Source: Planctomycetales bacterium (GTDB lineage Bacteria > Planctomycetota > Planctomycetia > Pirellulales > JAEUIK01). Taken from it: a DNA stretch of 32,424 bases. The translations under genes and the position numbers were made by a program. The stretch is from positions 1-32,424 of the forward strand of contig JAGQPT010000351.1 in the NCBI GenBank assembly GCA_020426575.1, written 5' to 3'. The notes beneath the pieces were generated by a model. That model was not told where the DNA came from. It did not search any database and saw nothing but the letters and a program-made list of their open reading frames with translations. This document shows positions 16,565 through 23,503 of the stretch, one piece after another (within the stretch, counting starts at the first letter, position 1; each line of letters opens with the position of its first letter).

Positions 16565-16946
16565 GTCGCTACTCCTTTGCGTCTGTCGGGCGTCCAGATG
16601 CACGTGCCGGCACAAAACAGCCGGCCTTGTCAGCCGGCGACGCACGCGCGGTCCCGACTCACCTGCCTCGGGTCGGGACGAGTCGGCTAGCTTACAACTC
16701 GGCCGGGCTGCTTGGCAACACCGCGCCGCGCCGACGGCGCCGCACGGCCAATCTCCGCCCACGCCCGCGTCGATCGAGCCCCTGCGCGCAGTGCCCTACT
16801 TCGCACTCTGCCGCCGAGGGCGTAGAATGCCCGCTGTGTCGCCAGATGGCGCCGGTGCTAGCATCGGTGCCATCTGGTGCGCCGGCCCGGCGACGACACG
16901 CCGCAGCGTCCCCACGCCCGCAACCGTCCCCAGAGGAGCAGAAGTG
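16565..16946. other. Divergent isomerase-sppA intergenic region
   Basis: 382 bp with no supported gene. The main structure is the 36-bp palindrome at 16842-16877. Plus-strand open frames here are Arg/Pro/Ala-rich continuations upstream of sppA and have no ribosome site of their own. Confidence 0.5.
16842..16877 (+). promoter_or_regulatory. 36-bp near-perfect palindrome
   Basis: Two 18-bp arms meet without a spacer around GCTAGC. Only two positions break perfect symmetry, and in plus-strand RNA both become G-U pairs, so an 18-bp hairpin forms with no mismatch. It ends 69 bp before the sppA ATG. No T-tract follows, so it is unlikely to be a simple terminator; an operator or a stabilising leader hairpin is more plausible. 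Confidence 0.65.
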
Positions 16947-18101
16947 ATGACAGCCGAATCCCCCGACCCACGCGAAGAACCCGCAACGGTCGAAGCCGAG
17001 GCGATCCCCACCGGCGCGACGGCGGCAAGGGCGCCACTGGCTCGGCCCGCCGCACCAGCCCAGTTCGCCGCTCCCCCGCGCCGCGGCGGACGTGGCCTGC
17101 TGATCTTCTTTTTATTCGTGCTCTTGTTCTTCCTCGCCGGTTCGATGCTGATGAACCTTGGCCTGATGGCGTCGCTCGGCTCGTCCAGCAGCGTCGAACG
17201 ACCACTCACCGAGCGACACGTCGCCCTCAGCCAGACCGGCACCAACAAGATCGCCATCATCGAAGTCTCGGGCACGATCACTGAAACCGACGGCGGCTTC
17301 GTCAAACGCCAGATCGACCAGGTCCGCGCCGACGACGACGTCAAAGCCGTGATCGTGCGGATCGATTCGCCCGGCGGCACGGTGTTCGCCAGCGACTACC
17401 AGTACCATCACCTCAAGAAACTGGCCGAAGAACGCGAGATTCCGCTCGTGGTGAGCATGGGCAGCCTCGCCGCCAGCGGGGGCTACTACGTCGCCATGGC
17501 CGTCGGCGACACCGAACGCACGATCTTCGCCGAACCGACCACCTGGAGCGGATCGATCGGCGTGATCATGCCCCACTACGACGTCTCCGGCCTGCTCACC
17601 GACTGGAAAATCGAAGACGATTCAATCGTCAGCCATCGCCTCAAGGGCATGGGCAGCCCCTCGCGACCCATGACCGAAGAAGAACGCAAGATCTTCCAGC
17701 AACTGGTCACCGACAGCTTCGACCGCTTCAAAGAAGTGGTGCGCTCCGGGCGACCCAAGTTCGCCGAGAACGAAGCGGCCCTCGACGCGGTCGCCACCGG
17801 CCAGGTCTTCACGACACCGCAGGCCATGGACAACGGCCTCGTCGACGAGGAAGGCTTCCTCGAAGACGCCATCGACCGCGCCGTAGAACTCGCCGCCATC
17901 GATCCCGACAACACCGAGGTCGTCAAATACACGCAGCCAGTCGGACTCATGGACGCCTTGATGTTCGGTGCCCAGGGTCGCGCGGCGATGTCCGGCAGGT
18001 CGCTGCCCGGTTCGCTCGACGGCCTTTTGGACCTGGCCACGCCGCGGGCCTATTACCTCTGGACCTGGCCCGCTACCGCCGGCCTCGGCGCTCCGAACTG
18101 A
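16947..18101 (+). CDS. sppA: Signal peptide peptidase SppA (S49)
   Basis: 384 aa from the ATG at 16947, preceded by AGAGGAG. It is a membrane-bound serine protease that degrades leftover signal peptides and some membrane proteins. A Pro/Ala-rich cytoplasmic N-terminus (residues 1-49) is followed by one transmembrane helix (about 50-70) and a single S49 domain: IAIIEVSGTI (102-111), VIVRIDSPGGTVFASD (135-150), nucleophile Ser177 in GSLAASGGYY, GSIGVIM (202-208), and Lys233 in SHRLKGMGSPSRPMT as the probable general base. It is the short 36K-type form with one protease repeat rather than the ~600-aa E. coli form. The SDR gene follows 74 bp later on the same strand. Confidence 0.93.
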   Translation: MTAESPDPREEPATVEAEAIPTGATAARAPLARPAAPAQFAAPPRRGGRGLLIFFLFVLLFFLAGSMLMNLGLMASLGSSSSVERPLTERHVALSQTGTNKIAIIEVSGTITETDGGFVKRQIDQVRADDDVKAVIVRIDSPGGTVFASDYQYHHLKKLAEEREIPLVVSMGSLAASGGYYVAMAVGDTERTIFAEPTTWSGSIGVIMPHYDVSGLLTDWKIEDDSIVSHRLKGMGSPSRPMTEEERKIFQQLVTDSFDRFKEVVRSGRPKFAENEAALDAVATGQVFTTPQAMDNGLVDEEGFLEDAIDRAVELAAIDPDNTEVVKYTQPVGLMDALMFGAQGRAAMSGRSLPGSLDGLLDLATPRAYYLWTWPATAGLGAPN

Positions 18102-18175
18102 ACGACGGCTCTAAGCGATCGCATGGCGCGGCGGCGCGAAACAGCCGCTCCGAAAGACCGCACTGCCGGAAGGCA

Positions 18176-18973
18176 ATGACCGACCCCATGACGGAACCAA
18201 GCCTGCAGAATCGCGTGGCCGTCGTCACTGGTGGCAGTAGCGGCATCGGCCGGGCGACGGCCTGTTTGCTCGCCCGACATGGCGCCCGCGTGTTTGTCGG
18301 TGATTACGATCCCGACGAAACGGCCCGTGACGAGTTCGAGCGGCTCGGCGTCACACAGGTGCGTGCCGACGTGCGCGTCGAACACGACGTCCGCGCGCTC
18401 ATCGACGAAGCCGCCAGCGCCGGCGGCGGGCTCGACATCCTGGTCAACAACGCCGGCGTCGGCCTGGTCAAACAGATCACCGACGTCAGCGAGGACGAGT
18501 GGGACCGCGTGCTGGACACGAACCTCAAGGGCGCCTTTCTCTGCAGCAAACACGCGATCCGGCACATGCGCGAGCGCGGCGGCGGCAGCATCGTCAACAC
18601 GGCCAGCAACGCCGGCCTGCTGCCGCGGGCCCACGATCCCGTCTACAGCATCAGCAAGGGCGCGCTGGTCGCGATGACCAAGAGCCTGGCGCTGTGTCAC
18701 GCCGTGGACCGCATTCGCGTGAACGCCGTGTGCCCGGGGCCGGTCGAAGCGACGCGGATGATGGAAGCCGACCTCGCCGTTGCCGACGATCGCGAAGCCG
18801 CCGCCCGCAGCATCATCGAGGCCAGTCCCCTGGCCCGGGCGCTGGGGCGATTCATCCGTCCCGATGAGGTCGCCGCCGCCGTGCTCTACCTGGTGAGCGA
18901 CGCCGCCGCGATGGTGACCGGCACCTGCATCGGCATCGACGGCGGCAAATCGCTCGGCGTACCACCCCGCTGA
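18176..18973 (+). CDS. SDR-family NAD(P)-dependent oxidoreductase
   Basis: 265 aa; the ATG at 18188 is an alternative start with similar support. Classical SDR Rossmann fold: TGGSSGIG (18-25), Asp43 after beta-2 (VGDYD), which favours NAD over NADP, and NNAG (91-94). The catalytic set is Asn116, Ser144, Tyr157 and Lys161 (YSISK). The C-terminus carries RIRVNAVCPGPVEATRM and the usual TGTCIGIDGGKS ending. It is probably a soluble dehydrogenase of a hydroxyl substrate; the substrate is unknown. It lies downstream of sppA on the same strand. Confidence 0.93.
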   Translation: MTDPMTEPSLQNRVAVVTGGSSGIGRATACLLARHGARVFVGDYDPDETARDEFERLGVTQVRADVRVEHDVRALIDEAASAGGGLDILVNNAGVGLVKQITDVSEDEWDRVLDTNLKGAFLCSKHAIRHMRERGGGSIVNTASNAGLLPRAHDPVYSISKGALVAMTKSLALCHAVDRIRVNAVCPGPVEATRMMEADLAVADDREAAARSIIEASPLARALGRFIRPDEVAAAVLYLVSDAAAMVTGTCIGIDGGKSLGVPPR

Positions 18974-19022
18974 TTGCGGGACACGTGCCCGTCGCAACTA
19001 CGTGGCACCGCTGGCGATCGCG

Positions 19023-19445
19023 CTACCGCACGGCCGACCGGTGGAAGTGCACGTGCCGCCACGCGCCGTCGCGCCGCTGCCAGACGCGGGTTTCTTCCGT
19101 GGCGAGGGTTTCGACCACCGAGGCCGTCGACGCACTCGCGCCGTCGCCCGCCCCGCTGGTGACGACGCGCTGCAGCAGCCGCACGTAGGTGAGCACCGCA
19201 GCGTCGTCGCCGAGCATCCGCACCTGTGGCGATTGCATCGTCACGGCGATCGGCGCATCGGGATGGGGTAGATCGAAATAGAAGCGGTGAAAATCGAGTC
19301 CCGCGATCAACTGCCCCTTCGCCTCAGGCTCGAACGCCGTGAGCGTCTCGTCGCACAGCTCGGTGTACGTCGCCCAATCCCCCGCGGCAATCGCCTCAAG
19401 CAACCGCTGGTTAAGCCGTAGCAGTTCCGTCGTCGTGTCGGTCAT
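19023..19445 (-). CDS. CaMKII association (hub)-domain-like protein
   Basis: 140 aa with an NTF2-like fold. The sequence follows the association domain of eukaryotic CaMKII closely: helix 1 LLEAIAAGDWATYTELCD (15-32), LTAFEPEAKGQLIAGLDFHRFYF (35-57), VTMQSPQVRMLGDDAAVLTYVRL (68-90) and the final strands EETRVWQRRDGAWRHVHFH (117-135). There is no kinase domain. An Ala/Ser/Gly-rich insert (about 98-111) breaks the late beta region. In this family such proteins form ring oligomers with a deep pocket, but the bacterial role is unknown. The start at 19445 leaves 24 bp to thyX on the same strand, consistent with co-transcription. Confidence 0.88.
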   Translation of the reverse strand: MTDTTTELLRLNQRLLEAIAAGDWATYTELCDETLTAFEPEAKGQLIAGLDFHRFYFDLPHPDAPIAVTMQSPQVRMLGDDAAVLTYVRLLQRVVTSGAGDGASASTASVVETLATEETRVWQRRDGAWRHVHFHRSAVR

Positions 19446-19469
19446 AAGATTGTCCGAACTTACGTCGCG

Positions 19470-20387
19470 TTACACCTTTGCTTCGTCGCCGGTGAGGATG
19501 CCGAGGCGGACCAGTTTGGCACGGCATTCGTCGCGCTCGCGGCAACGCTTCAGGTCCACCCACGTCGGATCCTGCACCGCCAGGAAGTCAGCCTCTTCGG
19601 CGACCGCACGGCCCTCCACGGCCAAACGCGACAACAGCCGTGTGACCACCTCGCGGTCCAGCCGCGTCAGGTACATCGCCTCGAGCCGATAGTCGGTGAA
19701 CGCTTCCCAGGTGAGCGGGAACAGCGGCTCGATGATCTCCCGCCCGATCGCCGTGGCATACTGACGAATCTCCCACTGGGCGTGCGAGTCCATCCGCAGG
19801 GCGAGAAAGTGCAACAGGTTGTGCAGATCGACCTTCCAATACGCCTCGGTGTAGGTCGCCAACGGCAGGTCCTTGCGGGCCTGTTCGCGCGCCACGCCCA
19901 GCTCAACGCGGCGTTCGTACAAGTCGCGGGCCCGTTGCTGAAATTCGGCCTCGCTGGCACTCAGTTGGGCGCCGGTCTCCTCGTCGAAGAAGCCTTCGCT
20001 GCCCTGCCGATTCGACGCCGACTGCATCCGCCACTCGTCGGGCGGCGTCTGCTGCGCGGCGTCGATGGCGATCGAGTAGCGCGTCGAGTATTCGTTGACG
20101 TTGGCCGTGCGATGGCGAATCCACTGCCGCCAACAGTCCATCGGCACGCGGACCAGCAGCTTGATCTCGGCCATCTCGAACGGCGTCGTGTGGCGATGAC
20201 GCAGCAGATAGCGAATCAGGCCGCGGTCATCCGAAACGCGCTTGGTGCCTTCGCCGTAGCTCACCCGGGCCGCCTGCACGACCGACTGGTCGTCCCCCAT
20301 CACGTCGACCAGGGTGACAAAACCGTCGTCGAGCACGGGAAACTTCTTCCAGCGCAGCTCCTGCACCTGTGCGTCGTTGGTGGCCAT
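19470..20387 (-). CDS. thyX: FAD-dependent thymidylate synthase ThyX
   Basis: 305 aa from the ATG at 20387. It converts dUMP to dTMP using methylenetetrahydrofolate and reduced FAD. The signature RHRTANVNEYSTRY (residues 91-104) contains the RHRx7S motif with Ser101. Supporting segments are YLLRHRHTTPFEMAE, RQARK-like EQARKDLPLATYTEAYW, and LHNLLHFLALRMDSHAQWEIRQYA. It is longer than the ~220-250 aa of many ThyX proteins, with about 60 extra residues at the C-terminus (EGRAVAEEADFLAVQDPTW...). I saw no thyA in the window. Confidence 0.96.
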   Translation of the reverse strand: MATNDAQVQELRWKKFPVLDDGFVTLVDVMGDDQSVVQAARVSYGEGTKRVSDDRGLIRYLLRHRHTTPFEMAEIKLLVRVPMDCWRQWIRHRTANVNEYSTRYSIAIDAAQQTPPDEWRMQSASNRQGSEGFFDEETGAQLSASEAEFQQRARDLYERRVELGVAREQARKDLPLATYTEAYWKVDLHNLLHFLALRMDSHAQWEIRQYATAIGREIIEPLFPLTWEAFTDYRLEAMYLTRLDREVVTRLLSRLAVEGRAVAEEADFLAVQDPTWVDLKRCRERDECRAKLVRLGILTGDEAKV

Positions 20388-20544
20388 GGCGGCGTGGCGA
20401 CTCCATTCGGATCTGTCGGTATCAGCAGGCGGACGACGCGCGCGTCCCAAAAGGGTCAACGCGCACGTTACAAAGGCAACAACCCCGCGTCGCCCCACGG
20501 CCCGCCATTCTAGCCGCCGCGGACGGGAAAGTCAGGACCCGGCG

Positions 20545-21126
20545 TCAGCGGCCCAAATCGATCCAGTATCGCCGCAAAACGCCGTGTCCGCCGGCCGATT
20601 CCGACTCCGACGCAAGCACGCCGCCATTGGCCTCGATCACGCGGATCGAGCCGACGTTGTCCCGCTGGCACGTCAACAACACACGGTCCAGCCCCCGGCT
20701 GCGCGCTGCGAGCAGCGTGAGGGCCAACATCCGAGTGGCGACCCCGCGACGCCGCGCACTGGGCCGAACGCCGTAGCCGATGTGACCGCCGTGATCGCGG
20801 AGCCGGTCGTTGAGCTCGTGCCGCAGATTCGCAACACCGAGAATGGCCCGGCCGTCGGGCAAAGCGTCGCCGCCGGACCAGGCCTCGTCACTGGGCCAGG
20901 CCTCGTCGACGAGCCAGTACGTGGAGTGCGGCACCGCCTCGCTAAATCCGGCGGCCCCGGCCGTCCCGCTGCGCAGCTCATCGACCAGCGCCGCGAAGTT
21001 CTCACAAGGCAGGCCGAGCACCCACGGCGCCGGCTCCTCACCGGCGGCGACGAAGTCGTCAACCAGCGCGCGGTACTCCGCCTCCATGTCATGCTGCGGC
21101 GCAATGAGGTTGTAGCGGTCGGACAT
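20545..21126 (-). CDS. GNAT-family N-acetyltransferase
   Basis: 193 aa from the ATG at 21126. It has the GNAT acetyl-CoA fold with motif A at HIGYGVRPSARRRGVATRML (R-R-R-G-V-A pyrophosphate loop), followed by a helix and strand LDRVLLTCQRDNVGSIRVIEANGG, and the ending GHGVLRRYWIDL. The acceptor is unknown; the late region resembles acetyltransferases of small molecules or N-termini. It lies between the pseudo-receiver and thyX genes on the same strand with gaps of about 160 bp each side. Confidence 0.9.
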   Translation of the reverse strand: MSDRYNLIAPQHDMEAEYRALVDDFVAAGEEPAPWVLGLPCENFAALVDELRSGTAGAAGFSEAVPHSTYWLVDEAWPSDEAWSGGDALPDGRAILGVANLRHELNDRLRDHGGHIGYGVRPSARRRGVATRMLALTLLAARSRGLDRVLLTCQRDNVGSIRVIEANGGVLASESESAGGHGVLRRYWIDLGR

Positions 21127-21287
21127 GGTGTTGTCTCTCAGAAACGACGTCCGGCAAATGATGTCCTGCCCCGTGGTTGGACGTATCGGTCGCACACCAC
21201 ACAGGCGTCACTCGCCTCGAACAACGGCGATCGCGGGCCTGCACGGTGGCGTTGCAGACCTTGGGACTGGCCTGGCAACGAAGAGGT

Positions 21288-21665
21288 TCACCCGTTGCCC
21301 AAGAACGGGTCCAGGCGTTCGAGCGTCGTCGGCTTGCCGAGCTCGAGTTTGCCGAAGCCGAGTTCGCCGCCCGCCTCGATCGCCTGTTGCTGGTGGTCGG
21401 CGTAGTTGGTGATCAGCATCACCGGTACATCAGCGATAGAATCATCAGCCTTGATAGCCCGCAACACCTCGATGCCGTCGGAGTAGTCGAAGTCGAGCTT
21501 GCGGTTCACCAGGACCAGGTGGTAGCGGTCGCGCCGCAGGGCTTCGAGCGCCTCGGCGGGCGTGTCGACCTGAGTGACGTCGGCGGCGTAGCGCATCTCG
21601 AGCAGGCGACGGATCGCCGCGTGGTCGGGGGGGCACTGCCCCACGTCGAGGACACGTTTACTCAT
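21288..21665 (-). CDS. Stand-alone receiver-like domain lacking phosphoacceptor Asp
   Basis: 125 aa, a single CheY-type alpha/beta fold: MSKRVLDVGQCPPDHAAIRRLL, then EALEALRRDRYHLVLVNRKLDFDYSDGIEVL, then VPVMLITNYADHQQQA and GFGKLELGKPTTLERLDPFL. The acidic pair after beta-1 is replaced by Gly-Gln, and the phosphoacceptor at the end of beta-3 is Asn (codon AAC). The beta-4 Thr and beta-5 Lys are kept. It therefore cannot be phosphorylated in the usual way. There is no output domain, and no histidine kinase is nearby. The stop lies 161 bp upstream of the GNAT start, and the propeller gene ends 52 bp upstream. Confidence 0.85.
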   Translation of the reverse strand: MSKRVLDVGQCPPDHAAIRRLLEMRYAADVTQVDTPAEALEALRRDRYHLVLVNRKLDFDYSDGIEVLRAIKADDSIADVPVMLITNYADHQQQAIEAGGELGFGKLELGKPTTLERLDPFLGNG

Positions 21666-21717
21666 GCGCGCTCACTCATGCGCTGTCGTTGGGCTGGACG
21701 CCTGACGCCCGGGGCAC

Positions 21718-23394
21718 CTATTTGTCGTCTTGCTCGATGGCAAACAGGTGCGTACGGTTCGAGATGTAGAGCACGTTGTTGGCCACGACCGGCGTGCTGT
21801 AGACGCTGTTGCCCATGTTGATCTCAGCGATCTCTTCGAGCTCGCGACCGTGGGCGAACACGGCCACGTCGCCGTCTTCGTCACCGATGTAGACCTTGCC
21901 GTCGACCACCAGGGCCGAACCCCAACAGGCGGCCAACATGTCGTAGGTCCAAAGCGGTTCGCCGGTCAGCGCGTCGATGCAGTGCAACAGGCCGCTGAAG
22001 TCGGCGATGTACAGGATGTCGTCCTTGATCGTTGCCGTACCGCAAGTGCGGTGCATCGTTTCCTCGAAGTCGATGCGATTGTCGTTGTTGGCGTCGAACT
22101 CGCTGTAGTGCCAGACAACGCCCGTGTTCGGGTTCGGGCGGGCGACTTCACCCTCGGTGCCCACGACGGCCTGAATCCGCTTGTGGGGGATCGGCGTGTT
22201 GGGATCCGAGAGATTGAACGCCAACTCGGGGCTGATGTCGCCGCGCTTGGTCGGATCGATGCACCAGAGATGGCCCACGCCTTCGCCGTGCTCGGGGTCC
22301 TGGCCCACGGCCACGTAAACGCGATCCTTATACACCACCGCCGTGCCGATCACGTTGTTGCGCGTGCCGCGGCCGCCCAACTCCCACTTCGAATCTTTAG
22401 GGTTGGCGTCGAAGCGCCAGAGCAGTTCGGGCTTGCCGTCGCTGCCAGCGTCGCCGCGGAAGCTGTAGACCCAACCGTCACCGCCCGGGAAGATCACCTG
22501 CGGCACGCCGTCGATCACGGCGTAGGTGGGCGACGACCACTGGCCATGCAGAATGTTCGTGCCGGGTGAACGGTCGGTCCACAGTACTTCGCCGGTGTTC
22601 TTGTCCATCGCCATGAAGCTGGGCGCGTCGGGTGAAGGCAGATTGATGTGCGAGGCGTCGACGCCGTTCGACGTGTTGACAAACAGGATGTCGCCGGCCG
22701 AGGTGACCGAGCAACTGCACATGTTGTGCTGCGACGTGCCCAATTCGTCCATCATGTTGAAATTCCAGACGATGTCGGCTTCACCGTCGGCCTCGACCTT
22801 CTCGTCCTGGAAGGGACCGTCGTTCTCGCCATCGCGGAAACCCTGCGTGTCGAGACAGGCCACCTCGCCACGGCTGGTGACAAACCACGCCCGATCGCCT
22901 TCGACCAGCGGAGCGCAGCAGATGCCTTGCAGCGGCCAATCGTGCACGCGGCCCGTGGGAAGTTTTTCACTCGAGTGTTGCCAGAGGAAGCTGCCGTCGT
23001 CTTCCTTGAACGCCAGCAGACAGCCCAGGTCGACGTTCGAGGGATAACGTTCCAGCCAGCCACCGCCGTTGTTCGTGCCGGCGTAAATCTGACCGTTCGC
23101 GACCACTGGGTTACCGTAGCTCTGCGACCCCAGACGGGCGACCCACTTGATGTTTTTCGCCGATTTGGGATCCCACTCGCCGGTCTTGCGGTCGAAGCGG
23201 CCGATGTTCCACTCCGTGGGGATGTTCGTTCCCTCGGGAGTGTTGTTGCGGATCGAGTTGCCGCCCCACTGCGACCAGTCTGCCGCCCCCACGCCGTTGA
23301 GCGGCGCCGGCTCGGCGGCAGCGGCCACCACCGTCATCGCCAGACACGCTGACACGATCACACTTCCGGCCGCATAACGTTTCACGTTTACCAT
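21718..23394 (-). CDS. Secreted PQQ-type beta-propeller protein with EF-hand loop
   Basis: 558 aa from the ATG at 23394. Its signal peptide starts MVNVKRYAAGSVIVSACLAM and has a probable cleavage after the Ala run before EPAP. The mature protein is built of PQQ/quinoprotein-like blades: W-x-W openings (WSQWGGNSIRNN), NPVVANGQIYAGT, MAMDKNTGEVLW, TAVVYKDRVYVAVGQDPEHG, CIDALTGEPLWTYD and STPVVANNVLYISN. At about residues 434-445 it holds DANNDNRIDFEE, a complete EF-hand loop. The PQQ-dependent dehydrogenase active-site signature is absent, so an assembly or outward-facing binding role is more likely than an enzyme. It lies 109 bp downstream of a second propeller gene. Confidence 0.88.
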   Translation of the reverse strand: MVNVKRYAAGSVIVSACLAMTVVAAAAEPAPLNGVGAADWSQWGGNSIRNNTPEGTNIPTEWNIGRFDRKTGEWDPKSAKNIKWVARLGSQSYGNPVVANGQIYAGTNNGGGWLERYPSNVDLGCLLAFKEDDGSFLWQHSSEKLPTGRVHDWPLQGICCAPLVEGDRAWFVTSRGEVACLDTQGFRDGENDGPFQDEKVEADGEADIVWNFNMMDELGTSQHNMCSCSVTSAGDILFVNTSNGVDASHINLPSPDAPSFMAMDKNTGEVLWTDRSPGTNILHGQWSSPTYAVIDGVPQVIFPGGDGWVYSFRGDAGSDGKPELLWRFDANPKDSKWELGGRGTRNNVIGTAVVYKDRVYVAVGQDPEHGEGVGHLWCIDPTKRGDISPELAFNLSDPNTPIPHKRIQAVVGTEGEVARPNPNTGVVWHYSEFDANNDNRIDFEETMHRTCGTATIKDDILYIADFSGLLHCIDALTGEPLWTYDMLAACWGSALVVDGKVYIGDEDGDVAVFAHGRELEEIAEINMGNSVYSTPVVANNVLYISNRTHLFAIEQDDK

Positions 23395-23503
23395 CGGGGG
23401 AGAACTCCAGTTCATCAGCTTGATCAGCCCAGTGACTTTGAAATGCCGAGTGGCGGACGGCGTCGGTGCGAGGCCGCCCTGCACGTGCGATCTGCCGGCA
23501 TGG

